Shown here: positions 23,469 through 34,043 of the stretch, piece after piece
How the letters are laid out: each line of letters begins with the position of its first letter
Position numbering within the stretch: the first letter of the stretch is position 1
Origin: an uncultured bacterium
Lineage (GTDB): Bacteria > Verrucomicrobiota > Kiritimatiellia > RFP12 > CAIWXQ01
Length of the DNA stretch: 64,000 nt
Direction of reading: 5' to 3'
Assembly: GCA_903916675.1 (NCBI GenBank)
Contig: CAIWXQ010000029.1
Coordinates: 34,361-98,360, forward strand
Notes under the pieces: model-generated
Seen by the model: the letters and a program-made list of their open reading frames with translations, nothing else
Told to the model about the DNA's origin: nothing
The model's database searches: none
Position numbers and translations under genes: made by a program

Positions 23469-25553
23469 ATGAAACCAGCTGACCGCAAAACCGCATGCAG
23501 CCAGACCATGAAGACACAGGGCGTGTCCCGGGATGACCTGCTGACCTACCTGCGCCAGATGATGGAAATCCGCGCGCTGGAGAACCAGATTGCGACCCTG
23601 CTGGGCCAGGCAACCCTGCGCGGCGCCTCGCACCTCTACGCTGGCGAGGAAGCCGTAGCCGTGGGCGCCGTCGCCGCGCTGCGCGATGACGACTGGATCA
23701 CCAGCACGCACCGCGGCCATGGCCACGCCCATGCCCATGGCGATTGCCACGCCAAGACCCCCGCCGCGCGGCAGGAACACTACAACCAGATGATGGCCGA
23801 AGTGCTGGGCAAGTCCGGCGGATACTGCAAGGGGAAGGGCGGCTCCATGCACATCGCCGACGTGGCGCACGGCAACCTGGGCGCCACCGGCATCGTAGGC
23901 GGCAACCTGCCGGTCGCGGTGGGTGCCGCGCTCGCGCAGAAGCAGAAAAACTCCGGCCAAGTCGTGCTCTGCTTCTTCGGAGATGGCGCGTCCAACACAG
24001 GCAATTTTCACGAAGCGCTCAACATGGCCAGCATCTGGAAACTCCCGGTCGTGTTCGTCGTGGAAAACAACCTCTACGGCATGTCCGTGCCGTGGCGCGA
24101 AGTGAGCGCGCTGCCGGACGTCGCCTCGCGTGCCGCAGCCTATGGATTCCCCGGCATAATAGTGGACGGCATGGACGTACTGGCCGTGCGCGGCGCCGTG
24201 GCGGAGGCGGTTGCGCGCGCGCGGCGCGGCGAGGGACCGTCGCTCGTAGAGGCCAAGACCTACCGCTGGTTCGGCCACTCGCACTCGGACCCGCGCGTCT
24301 ACCGCACCCGCGAGGAGGAGGCCGCGTGGAAGGCACGCGACCCCATTCACCGCACCCGCGACGACCTGATGGCCGCCGGACTGATGACCGAAGAAGCATT
24401 CGAGCAGATGAAGCGCGAGGTGGACGCCAAACTGGCCGCGGCTCTGGCGTTCGCCCAGACCTCGCCCGAGCCGAAGCCAGAGGAGGTTGACACTGACGTC
24501 TTCGCGCCAGCCCACACGACGCCGGCCGACTGCGCCGCCGAAGCCCAACTACGCCAGCGCCTGCGCGCCGAACCGCCCGCCCGCGTCATCACCTATGCCC
24601 AGGCCATTCAGGAGGCGCTGCGCGAGGAGATGCTGCGCGACGGACGCGTCTTCATTATGGGCGAGGATGTGGGCCTCTATGGCGGGGCCTATGGCGCCAC
24701 GCGCGACCTGTTCAAGGAATTCGGCCCGTGGCGCGTACTCGACACCCCGATCTCCGAAGCGGCCATTGGCGGCGCTGCCGTTGGCGCTGCCATGGCCGGC
24801 CAGCGCCCGGTGGCGGAAATCATGTATGTGGACTTCACGCCGCTGGCCATGGACCAGATCGCCAACCAGGGCGCCAAGAACCGTTACATGTTCGGCGGCC
24901 GCACCTCCGTGCCGATGGTCGTCCGTACCGAGGGCGGCGCGGGGCGCGCGATCGCCGCGCACCACTCGCAGAGCCTGGAAGCGCTCTGGACGCACTTCCC
25001 CGGCATTTACGTCGTCATGCCCGCCACGCCCTACGACGCCAAGGGGTTGCTCAAGGCGGCGATCCGCGACGACAACCCGGTGATGTTCATCGAGCACAAG
25101 ATGCTCTACAAGGAGAAGGGACCGGTGCCGGAAGGAGATTATGTCATCCCGCTCGGCGTGGCGGACGTCAAGCGCATTGGCAAGGATGTGACGATCGTGA
25201 CCTACTCGCGGATGGTACTTTTGGCGCTTGAAGCGGCCAACCGCCTGGCCCTAGAAGGCATCGACGTCGAGGTGGTAGACCTGCGCACGCTCAAGCCGCT
25301 GGACATCGACACCGTCGTGACTTCCGTGAAGAAAACCGGCCGCTTCGTCGGCGTAACCGAGGCGTACGAGAACACGAGCTTCATCAACGAGGTCATGGCG
25401 CAGGTGAACGAGGCGGCCTTTGACTGGCTCGACGCACCGATGGTGCGGGTGGCTGCTGCCAACGTGCCGGTGCCGCGCGCCGAGATCCTCGAGGATATTG
25501 CCATCCCGAACGTCGAGCGCATCATGGCAGCCTGCCGGAAGGCGGTGAAGTGA
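23469..25553 (+). CDS. 2-oxoacid dehydrogenase E1 component, alpha-beta fusion
   Basis: The product has 694 residues: an E1-alpha domain (about 15-345), a linker, then an E1-beta domain (about 372-694), normally two polypeptides. The thiamine-diphosphate motif is FFGDGASNTGNFHEALNMA followed by VENN. STHRGHGHAHAHG gives the active-site histidines and KTYRWFGHSHSDPRVYR is typical of pyruvate/acetoin-type E1-alpha. The beta part has IMGEDVGLYGGAYG, DTPISEAAIGGAAVGAAMAG and a C-terminal LEDIAIP. It decarboxylates a 2-oxoacid and acylates the lipoyl group of E2. Within a rhamnose operon pyruvate is the likely substrate, by way of lactaldehyde and lactate, but acetoin or another 2-oxoacid is possible. 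No E3 gene is present. Confidence 0.9.
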   Translation: MKPADRKTACSQTMKTQGVSRDDLLTYLRQMMEIRALENQIATLLGQATLRGASHLYAGEEAVAVGAVAALRDDDWITSTHRGHGHAHAHGDCHAKTPAARQEHYNQMMAEVLGKSGGYCKGKGGSMHIADVAHGNLGATGIVGGNLPVAVGAALAQKQKNSGQVVLCFFGDGASNTGNFHEALNMASIWKLPVVFVVENNLYGMSVPWREVSALPDVASRAAAYGFPGIIVDGMDVLAVRGAVAEAVARARRGEGPSLVEAKTYRWFGHSHSDPRVYRTREEEAAWKARDPIHRTRDDLMAAGLMTEEAFEQMKREVDAKLAAALAFAQTSPEPKPEEVDTDVFAPAHTTPADCAAEAQLRQRLRAEPPARVITYAQAIQEALREEMLRDGRVFIMGEDVGLYGGAYGATRDLFKEFGPWRVLDTPISEAAIGGAAVGAAMAGQRPVAEIMYVDFTPLAMDQIANQGAKNRYMFGGRTSVPMVVRTEGGAGRAIAAHHSQSLEALWTHFPGIYVVMPATPYDAKGLLKAAIRDDNPVMFIEHKMLYKEKGPVPEGDYVIPLGVADVKRIGKDVTIVTYSRMVLLALEAANRLALEGIDVEVVDLRTLKPLDIDTVVTSVKKTGRFVGVTEAYENTSFINEVMAQVNEAAFDWLDAPMVRVAAANVPVPRAEILEDIAIPNVERIMAACRKAVK

Positions 25554-26743
25554 TGGCCACGGAACTCTTCATCCCCAAGCTGGGCCAGACAGTCGAGGAG
25601 GTCAAGCTGGTCCACTGGCTGGTCGCAGACGGCGCCAAAGTCTCCCAGGGGCAGGAGATCCTCGAAGTCGAAACCGACAAGGCCACCTTCCCCATCGAGT
25701 CGCCGACTGACGGCCATCTGCACATCGGCCCCTTTCCGGAAGGCGAAGTGGTCCCTGTCCTTGCCGTCGTGGCCGTCATCGGCGGACCGGACGACTGCTT
25801 CGAGGCCCGACGCCCGTCCAACCCTGTTCCAACAACCATGTCCACTCCGACACCGGCAGCGGCTCGCGCCGCTGTGCCGCCTGTTGCCGCGTCCGTGCAG
25901 GAGGGCAGCACGTTTGCCTCGCCGCGCGCCCGGAAACTGGCGCGTGAAACAGGCGTGGACCTTGCCCAGGTTCGGCCGACCGGCGGCAACGGCACACGCA
26001 TCGTAGCGCGGGATGTCGAAGCGCTGGCCGGCTCCGCACCGGTGGCCGGCGTCCGCGTGCGGGAACGTGTGCCGCTGACAGGCGTGCGCGGGCTGATCGC
26101 CGACAACATGGCGAGGAGCGTGCACACTACTGCTCGCGTCACGTTGCTGATGGAGATTGACGCCACGGCGCTGGTCGAGCTGCGCACACGCCACAAAGAT
26201 CGTTTGTCCCACGAATGGGGATTTGCGCCCGGCTACAACGACATCCTCGTAAAGCTGGTCGCCGAAGGCCTGCGCAAGTTTCCCTACCTCAACGCGCGCC
26301 TGGCGGCGGACGCCATCGAATGGCTGGAGCCGGTACACATCGGGCTGGCGGTGGACACTGACCGCGGCCTTATGGTCCCGGTGGTCCGCGATGCGGACCA
26401 GAAGGGTCTGCGGCAGGTCGGCGCGGAGTTCCGCGAGCGGATCGAGCGCGTCAAGGCGGGGCGCGCCCTGCCCGACGAGCTTACTGGCGGCACGTTCACC
26501 ATTACCAATCTCGGCATGTACGACGTGGACGCGTTCACGCCGGTGATCCGCCTTCCTGAGGCGGCCATCCTCGGCGTGGGGCGCATCGCGCCCAAGCCGG
26601 CTGTGCGCGACGGCGTTATTGTGATCCGCCAGCTCTGGACGCTCTGCCTGGTCTTCGACCACCGCCTGGTGGACGGCGCACCGGCCGCGCGCTTCCTGCA
26701 ATATCTGAAACAACGCATCGAGGGGATCGTCGAACTGCCGTGA
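25553..26743 (+). CDS. Dihydrolipoamide acyltransferase (E2)
   Basis: The product has 396 residues and its ATG overlaps the E1 stop (TGATG). Residues 1-80 form one lipoyl domain with the modified lysine in EVETDKATFPIE. A short Pro/Ala linker leads to the E1/E3-binding domain (FASPRARKLARETGVDLAQV, then GGNGTRIVARDVE). The catalytic domain ends with FDHRLVDGAPAARFL, whose His and Asp form the acyl-transfer site. With the preceding fused E1 it would form a small pyruvate-dehydrogenase-type complex producing acyl-CoA. E3 must come from elsewhere in the genome. Confidence 0.93.
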   Translation: MATELFIPKLGQTVEEVKLVHWLVADGAKVSQGQEILEVETDKATFPIESPTDGHLHIGPFPEGEVVPVLAVVAVIGGPDDCFEARRPSNPVPTTMSTPTPAAARAAVPPVAASVQEGSTFASPRARKLARETGVDLAQVRPTGGNGTRIVARDVEALAGSAPVAGVRVRERVPLTGVRGLIADNMARSVHTTARVTLLMEIDATALVELRTRHKDRLSHEWGFAPGYNDILVKLVAEGLRKFPYLNARLAADAIEWLEPVHIGLAVDTDRGLMVPVVRDADQKGLRQVGAEFRERIERVKAGRALPDELTGGTFTITNLGMYDVDAFTPVIRLPEAAILGVGRIAPKPAVRDGVIVIRQLWTLCLVFDHRLVDGAPAARFLQYLKQRIEGIVELP

Positions 26744-28083
26744 ATGCGAACCGGGGATATGCGCAGGAGACGCGCCTCAACGACTTCGCTCCGCAGGCGC
26801 GGGCACAGGCGCTGCGGGAGCTGGTCGCCGAGACGGCGCGCGCGAAGTCGCCGCGTCCACCCGTCGGCGACGCGGTCAACCTGCACATGCACACGTTTTT
26901 CTCGTACAGCGCCGAGGGCCGCTCACCCACAGCGCTAGCCTGGCTGGCGCGCCAGCAGGGCTTCTGGGCCGCGGGCATCGTGGATTTCGACGTGCTCGAC
27001 GGCGTGGAGGAGTTTCTGGAAGCCTGTGACACGCTGGGCGTGCGCGGCACCGCGGGGATCGAGACGCGAGCCTTTCTGCCGGCGTTCGCCGACCGCGAGA
27101 TCAACTCCCCCGGCGAGCCGGGCGTCTGTTATCACATGGGGGTCGGGTTCGTTTCCGGCATGACGCCCGACTGCGACGCCGGGATCCTCGCGGGGATGCG
27201 CCGCCAAGCAGAGGAGCGCAACCGTGAGATGGTCCGGCGCCTCAATGCGCACCTCGCGATTGTCGCGGTCGACTACGACGCTGACGTGCTGCCGCTCACG
27301 CCCAGCGGCAATGCCACGGAACGCCACATCCTCGCCGCCTACCTGCAGGTCATGGCCCGCGCCGTTGACCCGGTCCGCCTCTGGGCGGCGAAGCTGGGAC
27401 TGCCGGCGGAGCAGGTTGCCGCGCAACTTAACGACGGGCCGAAGTTTCAGAACCTGGTCCGCACCCGCTGGATGAAGCGCGGCTGCGTGGCCTATCTCCC
27501 GCCAGGTCCGCAGACCTTTCCCGGTGTCGAAGAGGTCAACCGACTCACTCTGGCCTGCAGGGCGATCCCCTGCGTCGCATGGCTCAACGGCGCCTCTGCC
27601 GGCGAGCAAGCGCTGGAGGAACTGCTCGCGCTGCATGTGCGGCTGGGCGCCGCGGCGCTGAACATCATCCCCGATCGTAACTGGAATATCGCCGACGCGG
27701 ATACGCGCCGGGCGGCCGTGCAAAACCTGCACCGCGCAGCAGCGATGGCGTGCGCGCTGGACCTGCCGCTACTTGCGGGGACGGAGATGAACAGTCCAGG
27801 CCAGAAGGTCGTCGACGATTTTGACATCCCGGAGCTTGCGCCGTTGAAACCCGACTTCCGTGACGGCGCGGCCTTCCTGTACGGACACACCGTGTTACAG
27901 CGAGCTCGAGCGCTGGGATATTCCAGTGAGTGGGCGCAATCGCATTTTCCGGCGCGCCGCGAGCGGAACGCCTTCTACCGGCAGATCGGCGAACGCACAC
28001 CCCCCGGGCATGATGCCATCCTGCGACTGCGCGCGCTGCCCGCAAACCCGTCGCCAGACAAGGTACTGTCATGGATAAACTGA
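26740..28083 (+). CDS. PHP-domain metal-dependent hydrolase-like protein
   Basis: The product has 447 residues from a GTG overlapping the E2 stop by 4 bp. HxH metal ligands are in NLHMHTFFSYSAEGRSP, further PHP residues in AAGIVDFDVLDGVEEF and GIETRAFL, and a late GTEMNSPGQ could give the last ligand. PHP proteins hydrolyse phosphoesters with two or three metals. The family is seen in sugar operons of PVC bacteria but its substrate is unknown to me. It overlaps the next gene by 13 bp, so tight coupling is expected. It could act as a phosphatase on a sugar phosphate or as a non-enzymatic sensor. Confidence 0.8.
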   Translation: MNANRGYAQETRLNDFAPQARAQALRELVAETARAKSPRPPVGDAVNLHMHTFFSYSAEGRSPTALAWLARQQGFWAAGIVDFDVLDGVEEFLEACDTLGVRGTAGIETRAFLPAFADREINSPGEPGVCYHMGVGFVSGMTPDCDAGILAGMRRQAEERNREMVRRLNAHLAIVAVDYDADVLPLTPSGNATERHILAAYLQVMARAVDPVRLWAAKLGLPAEQVAAQLNDGPKFQNLVRTRWMKRGCVAYLPPGPQTFPGVEEVNRLTLACRAIPCVAWLNGASAGEQALEELLALHVRLGAAALNIIPDRNWNIADADTRRAAVQNLHRAAAMACALDLPLLAGTEMNSPGQKVVDDFDIPELAPLKPDFRDGAAFLYGHTVLQRARALGYSSEWAQSHFPARRERNAFYRQIGERTPPGHDAILRLRALPANPSPDKVLSWIN

Positions 28084-29774
28084 CCTCCTACCGCCAGGCC
28101 ATTGCCCCCCTGCCCTCCACGCAGAAGCTCTGGCCGCTCTACGGCGCGGGGTTCGAAAACCTCGGCCGCAGCGCGAAGCCGGTTGACGCGCCGGTTCCGG
28201 CTTGCAGGCCGGACCAGCTGCTCGTGCGCCATGACGCCTGCGGCCTCTGCTTTTCCGACACCAAGGTGATCGCCCAGGGGGAGAACCACCCGCGCATCCG
28301 GCGCAATATGAAGCAGGAGCCCGTGGTGATGGGGCATGAAATCTCTCTGACCATTGTCGGCGTGGGCGAGCGACTGCGCGGGAAATATCACGTGGGCGAA
28401 CGGCATACGATCGAGGCTGACCTCTCCTTCCGCGGCCAGCCGCTGGCCTACGGCTACATGCTGCAGGGCGGACTCTCGCAGTACACGGTGATCGACGAGC
28501 GCGTGCTCAACAGCGACCACGGCAACTGCCTGCTGCCAGCCAACCCACAGCGGGGCTACGCCGAGATCGCGCTGGCCGAGCCCTGGGCCTGCGTCGTGGC
28601 GGCCTACACCCTCTCCTACCGCTCAGGACTGAAACCGGGCGGCACATGGTGGATTATCGGCGCCGGCGGCGCGAAGCGGTACCAGGTTAGTGCCGGCTTT
28701 GATGCGGCCGCACACCCCGCCCGAGTGCTCCTGACAAACGTACCGGCTGACTTCGCGGCGGAAATCCGCACGCGCGCCAACTTGCTGGGCGTCGCGGTCA
28801 CGGATGTGCCGGACTTGGCCCGGCTGCCGGTCGAGCAGGTGGACGACATCGCCATCCTCGGCGCCGATCCGCAGGTAATCGAGGCGGTCAGCCCGCACCT
28901 GGCGATGTCCGGCATCCTGGCGATCCTGGCGGACCGGCCGATGCCGCGACAGGTGCGCGTGGACATTGGACGCATACACTACCACCGCTGGCTCTATGTC
29001 GGATCCACCGGCACGGACATTGCCCGCGCCTATACGGACACGCCGGTGCGCGCCATGCTCAAGCCGGGCGGCCGCGCCTGGTTTGTTGGTGCAGGCGGCC
29101 CCATGGGACGAATGCACGTGCAACGCGCAATCCAGTTCGCCGGGCATCCGCGCATCATCGTCTGCACGGACGTCAGCGACGCTCGCCTGTCGGAACTGCA
29201 GGACTCTTTTGCCGTGGAGGCGCGGGCCAAGGGGATCCAGTTGGTCTGCCTGAATCCGACCCAGCCCGCCGCGTTCGCCGCGGGCATGCAGCCGTTCGCG
29301 AAGGGGTTCGATGACATCGTCGCGCTGGCGCCCGTTCCGGCCGTCATCGCCGAGGCAGCGACACACCTCGCGCCGGGCGGCGTCATGAACGTGTTCGCCG
29401 GCGTCGTGCGCGGCGTCATGGCCCCCATCAATCTGGACGACGCCTGCGGCAAGCAAACGCGAATCATCGGTCACTCCGGCTCTGCGAAGAGCGACCTGGA
29501 ACTGGTCCTCGCGAAGACCAATGCCGGCGAGCTCTCGCCCAACCGCGCCGTGGCCGCCGTCGGATCGCTCGACGCCGCTTACGACGGCCTCCGCGCCGTC
29601 TGCGAGACACGTTTCCCCGGCAAGGTGGTGATCTACCCGAACATCCGCCCCTTCCCGCTCACGCCGCTGGAGGAACTGCGGACGAAGCTCCCCGCTGTGC
29701 ACGCTTGCCTCAAGAATGGGTGCGAATGGACAAACGAGGCGGAAGAAACATTTCTTCGCGCGCTGCTGCCGTAG
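28071..29774 (+). CDS. Long zinc-type (MDR) dehydrogenase with two Rossmann-like units
   Basis: The product has 567 residues, against about 350-410 for usual MDR enzymes. The catalytic domain has DACGLCFSDTK (Cys57, Cys60) and VVMGHE (His88, Glu89), giving a zinc site. Two glycine-rich nucleotide folds follow: GGTWWIIGAGGAKRYQ near residue 200 and GGRAWFVGAGGPMGRMHVQR near residue 335. The overall plan recalls SorE-like sugar-phosphate reductases with an inserted extra domain. In this operon it might reduce or oxidise lactaldehyde or a ketose phosphate, using NAD(H). It overlaps the PHP gene by 13 bp and is 17 bp from the SDR gene. Confidence 0.8.
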   Translation: MDKLTSYRQAIAPLPSTQKLWPLYGAGFENLGRSAKPVDAPVPACRPDQLLVRHDACGLCFSDTKVIAQGENHPRIRRNMKQEPVVMGHEISLTIVGVGERLRGKYHVGERHTIEADLSFRGQPLAYGYMLQGGLSQYTVIDERVLNSDHGNCLLPANPQRGYAEIALAEPWACVVAAYTLSYRSGLKPGGTWWIIGAGGAKRYQVSAGFDAAAHPARVLLTNVPADFAAEIRTRANLLGVAVTDVPDLARLPVEQVDDIAILGADPQVIEAVSPHLAMSGILAILADRPMPRQVRVDIGRIHYHRWLYVGSTGTDIARAYTDTPVRAMLKPGGRAWFVGAGGPMGRMHVQRAIQFAGHPRIIVCTDVSDARLSELQDSFAVEARAKGIQLVCLNPTQPAAFAAGMQPFAKGFDDIVALAPVPAVIAEAATHLAPGGVMNVFAGVVRGVMAPINLDDACGKQTRIIGHSGSAKSDLELVLAKTNAGELSPNRAVAAVGSLDAAYDGLRAVCETRFPGKVVIYPNIRPFPLTPLEELRTKLPAVHACLKNGCEWTNEAEETFLRALLP

Positions 29775-29791
29775 CGCGCCACGGAGGATCC

Positions 29792-30571
29792 ATGAAAAAA
29801 CTGCTGCAGGATCGAATCGCGCTCGTCACCGGCGGCGCGCAGGGGCTGGGACAGGCCATCTGCCAACGACTGGCAGCGGAAGGATGTCGCGGCGTGGCGG
29901 TTGCCGACCGCAACGAAGCCGCCGCGCGGGAGACCGTCGCCCACCTGCCCGCCGGGCTGGCGCTCCGGGCGGACGTGACCGACGAAGCACAGGTGGCAGA
30001 GATGGTAGACCGCACTGTGCAGAAATTCGGCCAGCTCGACATCGTGGTCGCCAACGCCGGCATCCTCATCTCCGGGGAGATCAGCGAGTTCCCGGCTGAC
30101 CAGTGGCGGCAGGTCCTGGAAGTAGATCTGTTCGGCTACTTCCTGACGGCCAAACACGCCGCGCGCGTAATGAAACCACAGAAGCGCGGCGTAATCCTCC
30201 AGATCAACTCCAAGTCGGGAAAGAAGGGCAGCTACAAGAACTCGGCCTACGCAGCCGCCAAATTCGGCGGCATCGGCCTGACGCAGAGCATCGCGCTCGA
30301 CCTTGCGGAATACGGCATTCGCGTCAATGCCGTCTGCCCCGGCAACCTGCTGGATTCGCCGCTGTGGGTCAACTCGCTCTACCGCCAGTACGCCGAGAAA
30401 TGGGGCATCACGGAGGCGGAGGTCCGGCAGCGTTACATGGACCAGGTCCCCATGAAGCGCAGCTGCACGTACGAGGACGTCTGCCACGTGGTGGCATTCC
30501 TGGCCTCGGACCAGGCCGCGTACATGACAGGACAGGCAATCAACGTCACCGGCGGACAGGAGATGCACTGA
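29792..30571 (+). CDS. Short-chain dehydrogenase, sorbitol-6-phosphate dehydrogenase (SrlD)-like
   Basis: The product has 259 residues; GGAGG lies just before the ATG at 29792. It has TGGAQGLGQA for cofactor binding, NAG in VVANAGIL, Ser in QINSKSGKKGS and YxxxK in SAYAAAKFGGIGLTQSIALD. It is very like E. coli SrlD in INSKSGK-GS, AKFGG-GLTQS-ALDLAEYGI and the end TGQAINVTGGQ. SrlD oxidises D-sorbitol 6-phosphate to fructose 6-phosphate. Here the partner genes are for rhamnose, so the natural substrate may be a deoxy-hexitol or lactaldehyde-derived compound. Its stop overlaps the aldolase start, resembling the aldolase-SDR fusions (RhaE-type) of other bacteria, but split and in reverse order. 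Confidence 0.88.
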   Translation: MKKLLQDRIALVTGGAQGLGQAICQRLAAEGCRGVAVADRNEAAARETVAHLPAGLALRADVTDEAQVAEMVDRTVQKFGQLDIVVANAGILISGEISEFPADQWRQVLEVDLFGYFLTAKHAARVMKPQKRGVILQINSKSGKKGSYKNSAYAAAKFGGIGLTQSIALDLAEYGIRVNAVCPGNLLDSPLWVNSLYRQYAEKWGITEAEVRQRYMDQVPMKRSCTYEDVCHVVAFLASDQAAYMTGQAINVTGGQEMH

Positions 30572-31338
30572 TGGAACCCGCAACCGACATTCTGGGACAG
30601 CTGACCGCGTTTTCCAACCGGCTCGGCCGGCCGGAGAACGACTATGTGATCGTGGCTGAGGGAAACACCTCGGCGCGCGCCGACGACGCTACCTTCTGGG
30701 TCAAGGCCAGCGGCACGGAACTGCAGACCATCCGTCCGGACGGCTTTGTCCGCGTGGTGCTGGAACGCGCACTGGCGATTGTCGCCCGTGCGGACGAACT
30801 GGACGATGACGCCGTCAAGCGCGCGCTGGAGAGCGCCAAGGCGGACGCCGGCGCGCCGGGGCGGCCCTCCGTTGAAACCCTCCTGCATGCGCAGCTGCTG
30901 TCGCTCGAGGGAATCAACTTCGTCGCGCACACGCATCCAACCGCAGTCAACGCGCTGACGTGCTCCGCCGCTTTTCCCAGGGCCTGCCGCGGAAGGCTAT
31001 TCCCGGACGAGATCGTGCTCTGCGGCACAGCGCCGCTGCTGGTCCCCTACGTGGACCCCGGGCTGCCGCTGGCGCGCGCGGTCCGGACCCACCTGCGAAA
31101 GTATCTCGACACGCACGGCCAGGCTCCCCGGATGGTCTTGATGCAGAACCACGGCCTGATCGCGCTCGGCCGCACGCCGCGGCAGGTGGAGGACATCACG
31201 GCCATGGCGGTCAAGACCGTGCGTGTCCTGTCCGGAACGTTTGCATTCGGCGGCCCGCATTATTTGACGGCCCGGCAGGTCGCCCGGATCCACACGCGTC
31301 CGGATGAACTCTACCGGCGCCAGAAACGCGACTCGTAA
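30571..31338 (+). CDS. Class II (zinc) aldolase, probable rhamnulose-1-phosphate aldolase
   Basis: The product has 255 residues; the ATG overlaps the SDR stop (TGATG). It belongs to the class II aldolase/adducin fold. The N-terminal phosphate-binding AEGNTSARA and KASGTEL are family typical, HTHPTAVN supplies two zinc histidines, and LMQNHGLIALG the third. Cleaving L-rhamnulose 1-phosphate to glycerone phosphate and L-lactaldehyde fits its place between rhaI and rhaB. Other substrates of the fold (fuculose or ribulose phosphates) cannot be excluded by sequence. The next gene, rhaB, begins 12 bp later. Confidence 0.85.
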   Translation: MEPATDILGQLTAFSNRLGRPENDYVIVAEGNTSARADDATFWVKASGTELQTIRPDGFVRVVLERALAIVARADELDDDAVKRALESAKADAGAPGRPSVETLLHAQLLSLEGINFVAHTHPTAVNALTCSAAFPRACRGRLFPDEIVLCGTAPLLVPYVDPGLPLARAVRTHLRKYLDTHGQAPRMVLMQNHGLIALGRTPRQVEDITAMAVKTVRVLSGTFAFGGPHYLTARQVARIHTRPDELYRRQKRDS

Positions 31339-31350
31339 GCCGGAGGCGTC

Positions 31351-32874
<1,524 letters not shown>

Positions 32875-32906
32875 TCGTACCCTGTAATCGTTGAAAAGGA
32901 CCTGTT

Positions 32907-34043
32907 ATGAGCACGATTATTATACCTTGCCGGCAAAAATGGGCTGGAACGATGAGCGACCGTGAGCGGTTCAACCGCCAGATGCACTACCAGCCGGTGG
33001 ACCGCTGCTTCAACATGGAGTTCGGCTACTGGGACGAGAACTTCAAGACGTGGGACGTTTTTGTCCGCCACGGCATCACGAACAATAGCGATGCGGACCG
33101 TTTCTTCAACTTCGACCGGATCGAGCAGGTGCGGGGCATTACCGGTTTGCACCCGCTCTTCGAGCAGATTGTCGTGCGGGAGACCGCCACCACAAGAATC
33201 ATCCGGAGCGGCGGCGGGCTCCTGGCCGAGGTGCCCAAGGACCAGCACGACACGATCCCGCACTTTTTGGAGTCCTCCATCAAGACCCCGGACGACTGGA
33301 AGCAGGTCAAGGCCGAGCGTTTTTCCATGGACCACCCCGCGCGAAAGGTGGATGTGGCCGCGCTCCAGCGCGCGCACCCGGCGAACCGAGATTACCCGCT
33401 GGGCGTCTGGACCGGCTCCATGATCGGGCACGTACGCAACCTACTCACCTTCGAGGGGCTCTGCTACGCCATCTACGACTACCCGGAGATGGTGGAGGAC
33501 ATGGTCGAGACGCACTGCCGGCTCATCGAGCAGTTCCTTGACCAGGTGCTCGGCAACGTTGAGTTCGATTACGCATGTGGCTGGGAGGACATCTGCTTCA
33601 AGAACGGACCGATCGTGCCGGTGCCGTTCTTCTGCGACGTGGTTCTGCCGCGCTACGTGCGCATCCGCCAGCGCCTGCACCGGCACGGCATCACGCTCTG
33701 GTACACCGATTGCGACGGCGATGTGCGCCCCATCCTGCCCTACCTCCTCGAAGGAGGCATCAACTGCCTTTTCCCATTCGAGGTGAACGGCTGCGCCCAC
33801 CCCGCCGAACTGCTGCAGGAATACGGCAGGGACCTGCGCATCATGGGCGGAGTGGACAAGATGTCCCTGGGTGCCGGCAAAGAGGCGATTCGGAAATATC
33901 TGGAGAGCCTGACGCCCCTGGTCGAACGCGGCGGGTACATCCCTTTCTGCGACCACCGCTGCCCGCCCAATGTCAGCCCGGCGGATTATCTCTATTATCT
34001 CGACCTGAAAGAGTCGATGTTCGGCATTCCCGGAAGAATCTGA
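32907..34043 (+). CDS. Uroporphyrinogen-decarboxylase-fold protein, last gene of the rhamnose operon
   Basis: The product has 378 residues from the ATG at 32907 (AGGA upstream); ATG 32952 (MSDRERFNRQMHYQP) is a credible alternative and closer to the usual family start. The barrel shows DRCFNMEFGYWDENF, LGVWTGSMIGHVRNL and YACGWEDICFKNGPIV. LWYTDCDGDVRPIL, in place of the usual HSCG stretch, could bind a metal. It ends GYIPFCDHRCPPNVSPADYL, the segment that in MtaA/CmuA relatives carries the zinc-thiol site. True HemE residues are absent, so it is not a haem enzyme. The branch is frequent in PVC sugar operons; function unknown, methyl transfer possible. Confidence 0.82.
   Translation: MSTIIIPCRQKWAGTMSDRERFNRQMHYQPVDRCFNMEFGYWDENFKTWDVFVRHGITNNSDADRFFNFDRIEQVRGITGLHPLFEQIVVRETATTRIIRSGGGLLAEVPKDQHDTIPHFLESSIKTPDDWKQVKAERFSMDHPARKVDVAALQRAHPANRDYPLGVWTGSMIGHVRNLLTFEGLCYAIYDYPEMVEDMVETHCRLIEQFLDQVLGNVEFDYACGWEDICFKNGPIVPVPFFCDVVLPRYVRIRQRLHRHGITLWYTDCDGDVRPILPYLLEGGINCLFPFEVNGCAHPAELLQEYGRDLRIMGGVDKMSLGAGKEAIRKYLESLTPLVERGGYIPFCDHRCPPNVSPADYLYYLDLKESMFGIPGRI

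Noticed and set aside
22602..24548. 648-codon minus-strand ORF
   Set aside because: Antisense to the DeoR and E1 genes; no family-like motifs.
28149..28170. GGGTTCGAAAACC-like string considered as a tRNA T-arm
   Set aside because: No cloverleaf can be drawn around it and it lies inside the MDR gene; no tRNA was found in the window.
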